The notes: generated by a model from the sequence alone, not told the origin. A DNA stretch of 40,784 nt from Cryobacterium frigoriphilum (GCF_004403305.1 NZ_SOHE01000046.1:15900-56683); one strand, 5' to 3'; counted from the first letter of the stretch, positions 8,873 to 16,182 are shown. A program made the numbers and translations.

Positions 8873-8900
8873 TGGTGTTGGTGCTGGTGCTGGTGCTGCG
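8873..8900. repeat. CTGGTG simple repeat upstream of the hydrolase
   Basis: Imperfect 6-base units (ctggtgttggtgctggtgctggtgctg) lie 26 bases before the likely hydrolase start. Slippage here would change the 5' leader, or an N-terminal Gln-His run if translation starts further upstream. Confidence 0.6.
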
Positions 8901-8983
8901 GTTCTGGATCACCTGCCGACCCTAGGTCGTGCGGCCGTGAGCAAGCTGAGAGCACCTCAGTTTGGGGGTGAACCGGTGCCGGG

Positions 8984-9520
8984 TCAGTTGGCACCGCCGA
9001 AGGTTCCGGTCGCCTCGAGCACGGCGCGGGCGAGGGTGTGAAAGTGCAGGTTGAAGCCGAGAACCGCCGGCGTCGACTGCGGGTCGATGGCGAGTACGGG
9101 CACATCGACGGCGTGCACGATGAACTGGTAGCGGTGGGTTCCGGTGCCCTCGGGTGGGCCAGCCCCGGCAAACGAAGCCTGGCGGGTTTCGTTGGGCAAG
9201 ACGAGGGCCTCGGCGGGCAGGGCGCCGCTGCCGGGCGATCCGGCATCCGTCGGCAGGCTCGTGACCGTGACGGGCAGATTGCCGACGGCCCAGTGCCAGA
9301 AGCCCGAGCCGGTCGGGGCATCGGGGTCGAAGACGGTGATCGCGAAGCTCTGGGTTTCGGGTGGAAACCCCGACCAGGACAGTTGCGGGGACTGCCCGGC
9401 ACCGCCGACGTCGACGCCGTACTGGGCGGCGGCCAGCGGTTCTTCGTCGGTCATGTCGGTGCTCGTGAGGGTGAACTGCGGCACCGCGCCGAAGCGGGCG
9501 AGCGGGTCTGGTGTAGTCAT
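8984..9520 (-). CDS. YbhB/YbcL-type Raf-kinase-inhibitor-like (PEBP) protein
   Basis: A 178-residue protein with the phosphatidylethanolamine-binding-protein fold: PQLSWSGFPPETQSFAITVFDPDAPTGSGFWHW is replaced here in short form by the D-P-D-A-P and G-x-x-H-W motifs, followed by GTHRYQFIVHAVD and a C-terminal GFNLHFHTLARAVLEATGTF helix. These are the anion-binding residues of bacterial YbhB-like proteins. The ATG at 9520 is preceded by GAAAGGAA. Cytosolic, no signal peptide. The biological role of bacterial PEBP proteins is poorly known, so no function is assigned. It precedes the hydrolase on the same strand, separated by 136 bp. Confidence 0.85.
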   Translation of the reverse strand: MTTPDPLARFGAVPQFTLTSTDMTDEEPLAAAQYGVDVGGAGQSPQLSWSGFPPETQSFAITVFDPDAPTGSGFWHWAVGNLPVTVTSLPTDAGSPGSGALPAEALVLPNETRQASFAGAGPPEGTGTHRYQFIVHAVDVPVLAIDPQSTPAVLGFNLHFHTLARAVLEATGTFGGAN

Positions 9521-9644
9521 CGGGTTCCTTTCGATTGCGGATCGGGGTGAATCGGGATGAACCGGCCTGCGAAAAGCCTAGCCTCAGGGTCTGACAGCCT
9601 TGCTGAGAAGGGCGCCGCGGGCATCCGCTCACCCGGGCCAGGCC

Positions 9645-9650
9645 TACACT
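9645..9650 (+). promoter_or_regulatory. Leaderless-type -10 box of trhO
   Basis: TACACT, six bases, then GTG at 9657. This spacing supports the GTG as the start and explains the absence of a ribosome-binding site. Confidence 0.5.
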
Positions 9651-9656
9651 CGATTG

Positions 9657-10553
9657 GTGGCCATTCCGAAGATTCTTCTCTATTACGTCTTCACGCCGCT
9701 CGCCGACCCCGACGCCGTGCGCCTCTGGCAGCGCGACCTGTGCGAGTCGCTCGGGCTGCGCGGGCGCATCCTGATCTCGGCCGACGGCCTCAACGGCACC
9801 CTCGGCGGCGACCTGCCCGCGTTGAAGCGCTACATCCGCAAGACCCGCGACTACCCGGCCTTCAAGACGATCGACTTCAAGTGGAGCGAGGGCTCTGGAC
9901 TCGATCCGGCCGGCCGGAGCCTGGACTTTCCCCGCCTGGTCGTGAAGGTACGCGAGGAAATCGTGAGCTTCGGCGCCCCCGGTGAGCTGACCGTGGAAGC
10001 GTCGGGTGTTGTCGGCGGCGGCACGCGCCTCGCCCCCGCGCAGCTGCACGAGCTGGTCGCCGAGCGCGGCGACGAGGTCGTCTTCTTCGACGGCCGCAAT
10101 GCCTTCGAGGCCGACATCGGCCGGTTTCGCGGCGCGGTCGTGCCCGACGTGAGCAACACCCGGCAGTTCGTCGCCGAACTCGACAGCGGCAAGTATGACC
10201 ATCTCAAGGGCAAACCGGTCGTGACGTACTGCACCGGGGGCATCCGCTGCGAGGTACTGAGCGGCCTGATGAAGGCGCGCGGATTCGACGAGGTCTACCA
10301 GCTCGAGGGCGGAGTGGTTCGCTACGGCGAGGCCTACGGCGACGACGGCCTCTGGGACGGTTCGCTGTACGTCTTCGATCAGCGGATGTCGCTCGACTTC
10401 AGCGACCACACGGCCGTGCTCGGCCGCTGCCGCAACTGCGGCGAGGCGACCAAGCACATGGTGAACTGTCGCGACCTGGCCTGCCGCGAGCAGCTCGTCG
10501 TGTGCCCGGCGTGCGTCGATCGCGTCGCGCCCGCCTGCCCCGCCCACGCCTGA
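9657..10553 (+). CDS. trhO: tRNA uridine-34 hydroxylase TrhO (rhodanese-domain, UPF0176)
   Basis: A 298-residue protein of the TrhO/YceA family, which uses oxygen to form 5-hydroxyuridine at position 34 of certain tRNAs. Visible features: N-terminal acylphosphatase-like part ([26 protein letters not shown]), central rhodanese domain with Cys192 in YCTGGIRCE, and a C-terminal Cys-rich tail ([19 protein letters not shown]) that looks metal-binding. The start is placed at the GTG at 9657 because [10 protein letters not shown] matches the family N-terminus and a -10 box stands 6 bases before it. The gene stands alone and is followed by the family B repeats. Confidence 0.85.
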   Translation: MAIPKILLYYVFTPLADPDAVRLWQRDLCESLGLRGRILISADGLNGTLGGDLPALKRYIRKTRDYPAFKTIDFKWSEGSGLDPAGRSLDFPRLVVKVREEIVSFGAPGELTVEASGVVGGGTRLAPAQLHELVAERGDEVVFFDGRNAFEADIGRFRGAVVPDVSNTRQFVAELDSGKYDHLKGKPVVTYCTGGIRCEVLSGLMKARGFDEVYQLEGGVVRYGEAYGDDGLWDGSLYVFDQRMSLDFSDHTAVLGRCRNCGEATKHMVNCRDLACREQLVVCPACVDRVAPACPAHA

Positions 10554-10607
10554 CCGCCCACCCCCGGGCAGCGTCCCCGGCCAGGGTATTGCGGGGCCAG
10601 TTCCTGC

Positions 10608-10768
10608 CAAGGGGCCATCTCTGACACCTCGTGCACGAAGTGTCAGAGAACGCCCCATGGCCACGTCGAGGCAGCCGTGAAGTGTCGAAGAACGCCCCTT
10701 CGCGGGCGGCGGATTCAAGGGGCCATCTGTGCCACCTCACGGTGCTGAACCGAGCCTCAAGGGGCGTT
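10608..10768. repeat. Family B repeat cluster
   Basis: Three related modules follow trhO. CAAGGGGCCATCT occurs at 10608-10620 and 10716-10728. GAAGTGTCANNGAACGCCCC-like sequence occurs at 10637-10656 and 10679-10698. The first module folds as CTGACAC (10621-10627) / GTGTCAG (10640-10646) around the palindrome TCGTGCACGA. A further perfect 10-bp inverted pair is AACGCCCCTT (10691-10700) and AAGGGGCGTT (10759-10768), followed by TT. The hairpins could terminate transcripts from both convergent genes. Confidence 0.8.
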
Positions 10769-10804
10769 TTGTCTCCGACACGATGAGAATCCCCGCAAGC
10801 CAGG

Positions 10805-11440
10805 CTAAATTAATCCATGACGATCTAAACACTCAAGGTAATAGCTGAATGCTTCGTTGTTCAGATCTCCTGTGGCCATCGAGTAGTAGTTGCGCTCGTC
10901 GGCGCTTCTTGACTCTCGGTAGCCCGTGACCGCAACCATGAATGTGCTGAGGTAGTCAGATATGCCGTACACCTTGGCGCCCGTTACGTCTCCGTCCTCT
11001 TGTTCGAGGACGATGGACGTGCGTTGGCCTGTTGAGTGCTGAATGTTCAGCAGGTTGTAGGCGAGCCATGATGCGTCGTCCAAAGTTGAGACGTCTTTCT
11101 GCGGAGAGCCCAAGCTCGTGTCTTCTCCCAGAAAAAGACTCCGCCAGCTCTGTTCATACGCTTCCGCACCAATGTCTTTCATCTCCTGCTCTTCTGCGCT
11201 ATAAATGCGAGCTAGAACGTCGGGATGTGTGATTGTCAAAAGTTTGTAGATGAGGTCTTCACGGACCTCTTCATCGTTTAGATAGTCAGTCGGGGTAATC
11301 GCTGCCAAGGGAATTTCATATGCACGGAATTCCTGTGCCAGTAGATTTTCCATTGACCCAATCCTCAAAGGTTGGGGTTTGGCCTTCTTCCATCGAGTGA
11401 GACGGTTTTTCGGATCGTCGCCTTCAACCATGTCGTTCAA
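10805..11440 (-). CDS. Acidic hypothetical protein, candidate immunity partner
   Basis: An unrecognised 211-residue soluble protein, last of three coupled genes. The TTG at 11440 overlaps the upstream stop codon (TTGA); an ATG at 11431 is an alternative start, and neither has a clear ribosome site, so translation is probably coupled. By hand count it has 37 Asp/Glu against 20 Lys/Arg. There is no signal peptide or membrane helix, so it is cytosolic. Position directly after a toxin-like gene, acidity and size fit immunity proteins, but this is inference; no immunity-family motif was recognised. Codon use is less GC-biased than in the surrounding genes, in keeping with horizontal transfer. Confidence 0.65.
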   Translation of the reverse strand: MNDMVEGDDPKNRLTRWKKAKPQPLRIGSMENLLAQEFRAYEIPLAAITPTDYLNDEEVREDLIYKLLTITHPDVLARIYSAEEQEMKDIGAEAYEQSWRSLFLGEDTSLGSPQKDVSTLDDASWLAYNLLNIQHSTGQRTSIVLEQEDGDVTGAKVYGISDYLSTFMVAVTGYRESRSADERNYYSMATGDLNNEAFSYYLECLDRHGLI

Positions 11441-12273
11441 TTGGGCATGCCAAAGAAAGCGTGCATTGCAGGCGAGCGGTTACTCGGGTGATAATGCGCG
11501 AACTTCCCCCGGCCGCCCGCGTCCCGCTCCGGTCCGACTGGGGTCAGTCCATTTTTCACTCCTTTGGCGACTGCCTGTGCACCTGCTTGAGTGCGCGACC
11601 AGGTATTACTACCTCCCCGTCCCCACGTGACCGCGGAGTTGAGGGTCATACCACTCCCTAGAACAAGCTTCCCGTTGAAAATCAAGGCACGAAAGTGTTG
11701 ATGTGTTGAGCCTTTCTTGGTCAGCGCATCGATTGCGCTTGTCGCAGCAATCCACGTAACGCCAGCAAGAATAACTACCCCTGTCGACACAACGAGCGCT
11801 TTTAGTACTTCCAGAGCAATCGGAATGCCGAGAACTAGGACTGGCACTACGGAGGCATACCCGACGTCGTCCGCGTAGGACTCGGACTCTCCGGTTTCCA
11901 AATCCGTCATGGTGAAAGCGACGGCGCTGTCGCTCATCTCTTGGATTTCCATGGAGTAGCTGGCACTGTAGGCAGCGTTCTCGCTCGTCAGAGAAAACAG
12001 ACCGTTGTTGTCCTCAAGAGACAGCGTTGTCGTCGAGCGAACGATCTCACCAGAGCCAAGGTCTGAAGTAGTTTCGACTGAGATTTCGTCTGCGGTTGCC
12101 TCCAAGTCTGACAGGGAAATTCCTTCGTCCTCAAGAGCGATCTGCAGCTCTTCCTCGTTCACGAGTTCCGCGGATGTCGTGCCCGGGTAGGAGTCTGATT
12201 CTGCGAATGCCGGTGAGTAGGTCAGCCCGGACAGCAGTAGCGCTGTAACGAGTCCAATAGTGACTTTTTTCAT
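11437..12273 (-). CDS. Secreted toxin-like protein with hydrophobic segment (resembles SAR2788 family)
   Basis: A 278-residue protein. Residues 1-24 are a Sec signal peptide (MKK, hydrophobic core, PAFA|ES). Residues 25-140 are acidic and Ser/Thr-rich. Residues about 141-180 are hydrophobic and could form one long or two short membrane helices. The basic C-terminal part contains PVGPERDAGGRG, KFAHYHPSNRSP and HAFFG; from memory this His-rich ending resembles the group annotated in Firmicutes as SAR2788 family putative toxin, and polymorphic-toxin C-termini. The ATG overlaps the protease stop (ATGA). Candidate active residues are His260, His262 and His271. Function is inferred only; a membrane-anchored or processed effector is possible. 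Confidence 0.65.
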   Translation of the reverse strand: MKKVTIGLVTALLLSGLTYSPAFAESDSYPGTTSAELVNEEELQIALEDEGISLSDLEATADEISVETTSDLGSGEIVRSTTTLSLEDNNGLFSLTSENAAYSASYSMEIQEMSDSAVAFTMTDLETGESESYADDVGYASVVPVLVLGIPIALEVLKALVVSTGVVILAGVTWIAATSAIDALTKKGSTHQHFRALIFNGKLVLGSGMTLNSAVTWGRGGSNTWSRTQAGAQAVAKGVKNGLTPVGPERDAGGRGKFAHYHPSNRSPAMHAFFGMPN

Positions 12274-13058
12274 CTAGTGCTCTGCTTTCGTTGGTCTGCG
12301 ATCAATTCGGCCAGCGTGGAGTCAAGTTTGACTACACCGAGAAGGGCTTTCAATACTTGGTTGGATGTGTTTGCTGCAGCTATTGAGGTGCCAGTGGAAA
12401 ACTGTTGAATCCCTGCACGGTCGACAGAAGGGACATCCGTGCCGACAATGAAATAGTCCACGTCAGCGATCGCAGAGAAACTCGATGGTCGGCCTTCGGT
12501 ATCCAGCGAGCCGACGGATATGACGTCTGGGTAGCGGGCAGGGTACCCCGCTCGCATTCCAAGATTGTTTCCTGAAGCTGCTATAACAATGATTCCTGAA
12601 TCGATGGCACGTCTGACCGCGACACGAAGGGCCTTGACGTCTGTCCCAATAGCAATACTGATATTGATGAGATCCACTTTGTCCTCGATGGCTGTGTGTA
12701 TTGCAGTCGCCATTTCATTTGGCGAGGCAGTTTCATCCCCAAAAACGGAGTATGTGATTATGCTGACTTTGTCGGCCCACAACGGACACTCATCGTCGAC
12801 AAGTCCCACCGCGACAGAGGCGACAATCGTTCCGTGACCCTGGACGTCGTCGTCGCTGTCCACGACGTCGAAACAGCTGAAGTCGGCAGAGCCATCATTG
12901 AGGCCGCTATCAACTATCGCGATCTTGACACTTTTTTGAATGGACACAGTGTTGTGTGCCGGCATACAGCCGGACAGGAGAAGGGGCGCTGCGAGGACGA
13001 TTGATGCCGATAGGAGCTGCGAGGACTTCCATTGAATTTTCTGACCCCGTAAGTTCAA
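12270..13058 (-). CDS. Lipoprotein S8 (subtilisin-like) serine protease
   Basis: A 262-residue compact subtilase. The triad is complete: Asp50 (IAIVDSGLN), His75 (GHGTIVA) and Ser225 (STGTSIAAA), with oxyanion Asn164 (AASGNN). The N-terminus has basic residues, a hydrophobic stretch and the lipobox LLSG|Cys31, so the enzyme should be lipid-anchored on the outside of the membrane. There is almost no propeptide between Cys31 and the catalytic Asp, which is unusual for secreted subtilases. The start is uncertain: TTG at 13058 is the first codon available, with no clear ribosome site. It is first in the three-gene coupled set, so processing of the adjacent toxin-like protein is a reasonable hypothesis. 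Confidence 0.8.
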   Translation of the reverse strand: MNLRGQKIQWKSSQLLSASIVLAAPLLLSGCMPAHNTVSIQKSVKIAIVDSGLNDGSADFSCFDVVDSDDDVQGHGTIVASVAVGLVDDECPLWADKVSIITYSVFGDETASPNEMATAIHTAIEDKVDLINISIAIGTDVKALRVAVRRAIDSGIIVIAASGNNLGMRAGYPARYPDVISVGSLDTEGRPSSFSAIADVDYFIVGTDVPSVDRAGIQQFSTGTSIAAANTSNQVLKALLGVVKLDSTLAELIADQRKQSTR

Positions 13059-13071
13059 CGGTCGGGTCGGC

Positions 13072-13173
13072 TTAGGCGCGTGAGAGGAGAACGTACGAGG
13101 CCAGATGCCTTAATTCAGCAGCTATCTCGCGGAGCATGTCGAGGTGATACCACGGCTCTGTCGCATCAGTCAA
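13072..13173 (-). CDS. Possible 33-residue peptide upstream of the subtilase
   Basis: A short frame starting at TTG (13173) with GGGGG four bases upstream and ending in TAA 13 bases before the protease start. The predicted peptide begins MTDATEPWYHLDMLREIAAE and continues as an amphipathic helix ending LLSRA. There is an in-frame stop eleven codons upstream, so it is not the end of a longer frame. It could be a leader peptide, a small substrate or signal, or chance. The composition matches the lower-GC cassette. Confidence 0.35.
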   Translation of the reverse strand: MTDATEPWYHLDMLREIAAELRHLASYVLLSRA

Positions 13174-13228
13174 TTTTCCCCCAAGTAGTTCACGAATCGA
13201 TTATCGCGTGAAACCGAGAATGGCCTAA

Positions 13229-13399
13229 ATGGCTCGCGGCTTCAACAAGAAATACTCGGAGACATCCGGATTCGAGGAAAATGCTCGGATCAGACCTGAC
13301 TTAAGAGCTCCTGAAAGAGGTACGTCGCAGTGGGCTTTGAAGGAATCATCGGTATGGACTTTTGCACGACTGAGCAGCGGAGATAGGTACGAGTTCTAG
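13229..13399 (+). CDS. Possible small protein, 56 residues
   Basis: ATG at 13229 to TAG at 13399. The predicted protein begins MARGFNKKYSETSGFEENAR and ends SSGDRYEF. Only a weak GAGA precedes the start at long spacing. No family recognised. Its stop overlaps that of the opposite frame 13396-13581 in the palindrome TCTAGA. It may be chance or a gene remnant. Confidence 0.25.
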   Translation: MARGFNKKYSETSGFEENARIRPDLRAPERGTSQWALKESSVWTFARLSSGDRYEF

Positions 13400-13581
13400 A
13401 AATTGGCAGGCTTCGGTGGGGTCGGAGCTGCGATGCTGCGCATCCGCTTCACGTCTTTGGGCGCAAGAGCCGCGAGGTCGGCGACCCGGCTTGTGCTCTC
13501 GCCGAGCTCGATGAGGCTCGTCACACGGTTTTGAGTATTCGAGCCTCTGAGCCCCACCCGATCGTGTGGTTCCCGCGTCAC
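13396..13581 (-). pseudogene. Possible gene fragment (C-terminal-like 61-codon frame)
   Basis: A minus-strand frame from GTG 13581 to TAG 13396. Its last 40 residues (IELGESTSRVADLAALAPKD and on to PPKPANF) look protein-like, with a helix and a Pro-rich end, while the first 20 resemble read-through of repeat sequence. It could be the surviving 3' end of a gene cut by the event that brought in the low-GC cassette. No family recognised. Confidence 0.2.
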
Positions 13582-13601
13582 GAAGTGTCACGGAACGCCC
13601 C
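13582..13601. repeat. Family B half-unit
   Basis: GAAGTGTCACGGAACGCCCC matches the right half of the family B module at 10637-10656 in the same orientation. The left half is absent. With the cluster at 10608-10768 it brackets the low-GC cassette. Confidence 0.65.
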
Positions 13602-13714
13602 TGGCGGGCTGGAAACGGCTGAGCACACGGACTTGCCGACGCGTGCCGAGACGACGAGGGCGGAGTGTATTACCTCGCGTTGCGGAGCGACGCGTGGCGA
13701 AACGACCGCGCGAC

Positions 13715-13720
13715 TAGCGT
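13715..13720 (+). promoter_or_regulatory. Leaderless-type -10 box of the sulfurtransferase gene
   Basis: TAGCGT, six bases, then ATG at 13727. There is no separate ribosome-binding site. Confidence 0.5.
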
Positions 13721-13726
13721 GGCGGC

Positions 13727-14665
13727 ATGACTCCTCCGCTCACGAAGCCCGCGACCACCGCTCCCCTGGCCACGGCTGCGGCCAACGCGCCCGCGACGCC
13801 CGTGCCGGAGCCGCTGGTGTCGACGCAGTGGCTGGCCGACCACCTCGGCGCGGAGTCGCTCGTGGTGCTCGACGCCACGGTCGTACTGATCGGCACTCCG
13901 AGCGGCAAGGCGCGCTACCTCAGCGGCCTCGACGAGCACCTCATCGACGGCCACATTCCGGGCGCGATCTTCGCCGAACTGTTCGAGGTCTTCTCGGACC
14001 CGTCGGGATCGTTCGGGTTTGCGCGACCCGATGACGACCTGTTCGCGCAGGGGGCGGCATCCGTCGGCATCGACAACAACACCACGGTCGTCGTCTACGA
14101 CAGCTCGCTCAATCAGTGGGCGGCCCGCATTTGGTGGCAGTTTCGCGCGGCGGGCTACGACAACGTGCACGTGCTCGACGGTGGCCTCACCAAATGGCGC
14201 ACCGAGGGCCGTGAGACCGAAACCGGCTACAACGAACCCCGCGAGGTCGCCGGATTCACCGCCGCCCCGCGGCCCGAACTCTGGGTCGACAAGGACTTCA
14301 TCGCCAGCATCGTCGCCGGCGAGACGGATGCCGCACTCGTCTGCGCGCTCCCGGCCAAGGACTACTCCGGCGAGACCGGCGACCGGGCCCGCCGCGGACA
14401 CATTCCGGGCAGCATCAGCATTCCCGCCGGCCGCCTGATCGACCGCGCCACGAACACGTTCCACCGCGGCGAAGAACTCACCACCCGCATGGCTCCGGTC
14501 GTCGGCAGCGCGCGGGTTGTCGCCTATTGTTCGGGCGGCATCGCCTCCGCGGCGAGCGCCCTTGCCCTCACCCTCGCCGGCCACGACAACGTCGCCATCT
14601 ACGACGGCTCCCTCAATGAATGGGCAGCGGATGCCGACGCACCCCTCGAGGTCGGCGCCGACTGA
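13727..14665 (+). CDS. Thiosulfate / 3-mercaptopyruvate sulfurtransferase (tandem rhodanese)
   Basis: A 312-residue two-domain rhodanese. The N-terminal domain (about 30-165) carries the DGHIPGAIF motif but has an Asp in the nucleophile loop (VVYDSSLNQWAARIWW) and is expected to be structural. The C-terminal domain (about 180-305) has RRGHIPGSI and the catalytic Cys in AYCSGGIAS. It transfers sulfane sulfur from thiosulfate or mercaptopyruvate to an acceptor such as cyanide or a protein thiol; the loop is not diagnostic enough to choose the donor. The first 25 residues are a low-complexity Ala/Pro/Thr extension. It is convergent with a cysteine-desulfurase-like gene, a likely functional neighbour. 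Confidence 0.85.
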   Translation: MTPPLTKPATTAPLATAAANAPATPVPEPLVSTQWLADHLGAESLVVLDATVVLIGTPSGKARYLSGLDEHLIDGHIPGAIFAELFEVFSDPSGSFGFARPDDDLFAQGAASVGIDNNTTVVVYDSSLNQWAARIWWQFRAAGYDNVHVLDGGLTKWRTEGRETETGYNEPREVAGFTAAPRPELWVDKDFIASIVAGETDAALVCALPAKDYSGETGDRARRGHIPGSISIPAGRLIDRATNTFHRGEELTTRMAPVVGSARVVAYCSGGIASAASALALTLAGHDNVAIYDGSLNEWAADADAPLEVGAD

Positions 14666-14682
14666 CCCTCGACGCTGGCCGC

Positions 14683-14773
14683 CGCGTACCATTCGACGGT
14701 GTTCAACGCCGCTGGGCATGATTCCGGCGTGACACGCGCGTTCTCGGGCCCGAACTCCGTCGAATGGTACGCG
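14683..14773. repeat. Perfect 17-bp inverted repeat between convergent sulfur genes
   Basis: CGCGTACCATTCGACGG (14683-14699) and its exact complement (14757-14773) are separated by 57 bases. The spacer contains the palindrome TCGGGCCCGA. The left arm starts 18 bases after the sulfurtransferase stop and the right arm ends 12 bases from the opposite stop, so it could be a two-way terminator or a small mobile-like element. No U-run follows either arm. Confidence 0.75.
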
Positions 14774-14784
14774 CGAAAAGCGGG

Positions 14785-16170
14785 TCAGCCGGCGCAGCCG
14801 TAGTAGCCGGCGGCGGGGGCGAGTTCGGGCGCCCAGTCGGGGCGCGGGCGGGTGTCGCCCACGACCTGCCAGTGGCCGGCTTCAAGTTCATACTCGCCCC
14901 GCGGGCCCTCGGTCAGGATGCCGGCGAGAGCGGTCAGCAGGGCGTCGACATCCGCTTGCCGAGAACCCACGCCAACGCTCGCGCGCAGGGCCGAGCCGGC
15001 CACGCCGAGGCGTTCCAGAAGCGGATGCGCACAGAATTTTCCATCGCGCACACCGATTCCCCACTCGGCCGAGAGCACGACGGCGACCAGGCGGCTGTCG
15101 AGCCCGGCCACGCTGAAGCTGACGACACCGACGGCATCGTCGAGGTCGGGAAAGATTCGGTAGCTGGTCACGCCGGGCAGGGCTTCGAGGCCGCTCACCA
15201 GGCGGGCGCGCAGCCGGTTCTCATGAGCGGTCCAGGCAACCGGGTCAAGGGTGTCGAGCTCCTGCAGTGCACGCGCGAGGGCCGCGACGCCGAGCACGTT
15301 GGGCGAGCCGGCCTCGTGGCGGGCAGGGCCGACGCGCCACTGCGTCGCGTCGAGCGTGACCGAGATGACGGCGCCGCCGCCGAGCAGGTACGGGGGGCCG
15401 GCATCGAGCCAGTCGCTGCGCCCGACCAGCACCCCGGCGCCGAAGGGCGCATAGGTCTTGTGGCCGGAGAAGGCCAGGTAGTCGATGCCGAGGGCGGCGA
15501 TATCGACCCGGCGGTGCGGCACGAGCTGGGCGCCGTCGACGGCGATACGGGTTCCGCGGCGGTGAGCGAGGGTCGCGAGGCGGCGCAGCGGCAGCACCTC
15601 TCCAGTGACGTTGGAGGCACCGGTCACGGCGAGCAGCGCGGCGGGGCGGGCGGTCAGCTCGGCCTCGAGCAGCCGCAGCGTTTCGTCGAGCGTCGCGGCC
15701 GAGCGCAGCACCCGGGCACCGGATGCCCCGCCGATCCACGGCAGCAGGTTGGCGTGGTGTTCGAGGTCGAGAACGACGGTCTCCCCCGGCACGACCGAGG
15801 CGAGCAGGTTAAGCGAATCGGTGGTGTTGCGGGTGAAGATGACGCTGTCTTTGGGACGCGCCCCGACGAAATCGCCGACCACGACACGGGCGTTCTCATA
15901 CACGGCGGTACTGATCTGGGAGGCATAGCCGGCGCCGCGGTGCACGCTCGCGTAGAGCGGCAGCACCTCGGCAATGTGCGCGGCGACGACCTCGAGCGCG
16001 GGCGCCGACGCCGCGTAGTCGAGGTTGATGTAGCGGGTCTCACCGCCGCCGACGAGCGGCACGCGTACGTCGCCGCCCACCACGGGCACGAGCGGACAAT
16101 CCTCGCCGCCGTCAAGCCGGGCAGGTTGGCCGTCGTGCTTGTTCCACGAGGCGGATGTCTGGGTCGTCAT
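14785..16170 (-). CDS. Class V aminotransferase, cysteine-desulfurase-like
   Basis: A 461-residue PLP enzyme. The cofactor lysine is in FSGHKTYAPFGAG, and the pattern LDLEHHANLLPW / AVTGASNVTGEVLP / AVDGAQLVPH is that of the SufS/CsdA-type fold. A Cys in the IGVRDGKFCAHPLL loop matches the position of the SufS persulfide cysteine, so removal of sulfur (or selenium) from cysteine is likely. It differs from housekeeping SufS by an extended N-terminus, an extra C-terminal tail ending YYGCAG, and lack of any suf neighbours. The ATG at 16170 follows a -10 box by 6 bases. A dedicated partnership with the facing sulfurtransferase is inference. Confidence 0.8.
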   Translation of the reverse strand: MTTQTSASWNKHDGQPARLDGGEDCPLVPVVGGDVRVPLVGGGETRYINLDYAASAPALEVVAAHIAEVLPLYASVHRGAGYASQISTAVYENARVVVGDFVGARPKDSVIFTRNTTDSLNLLASVVPGETVVLDLEHHANLLPWIGGASGARVLRSAATLDETLRLLEAELTARPAALLAVTGASNVTGEVLPLRRLATLAHRRGTRIAVDGAQLVPHRRVDIAALGIDYLAFSGHKTYAPFGAGVLVGRSDWLDAGPPYLLGGGAVISVTLDATQWRVGPARHEAGSPNVLGVAALARALQELDTLDPVAWTAHENRLRARLVSGLEALPGVTSYRIFPDLDDAVGVVSFSVAGLDSRLVAVVLSAEWGIGVRDGKFCAHPLLERLGVAGSALRASVGVGSRQADVDALLTALAGILTEGPRGEYELEAGHWQVVGDTRPRPDWAPELAPAAGYYGCAG

Positions 16171-16176
16171 TCCTAG

Positions 16177-16182
16177 ACGCTA
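16177..16182 (-). promoter_or_regulatory. Leaderless-type -10 box of the desulfurase-like gene
   Basis: TAGCGT on the minus strand, six bases (CTAGGA), then ATG at 16170. The spacing matches the sulfurtransferase promoter, which has the same TAGCGT box. Confidence 0.5.

Larger units (their letters stand above)
13174..13714. other. Gene-poor stretch right of the low-GC cassette
   Basis: About 540 bp with no secure gene. It holds a 56-codon plus-strand frame (13229-13399), a 61-codon minus-strand frame (13396-13581) and one family B half-unit (13582-13601). Base composition changes from AT-richer (up to about 13400) to the GC-rich background, which may mark the edge of the transferred segment. 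No tRNA-like or attachment-site duplication was found by eye. Confidence 0.5.

Noticed and set aside
8848..9402. N-terminal extension of the hydrolase to a 536-residue protein
   Set aside because: It would overlap the PEBP gene in another frame and adds only low-complexity Pro/Ser/His sequence.
10805..13601. Insertion sequence or integrative element as carrier of the low-GC cassette
   Set aside because: No transposase, integrase or terminal inverted repeats with target duplication could be found by eye.
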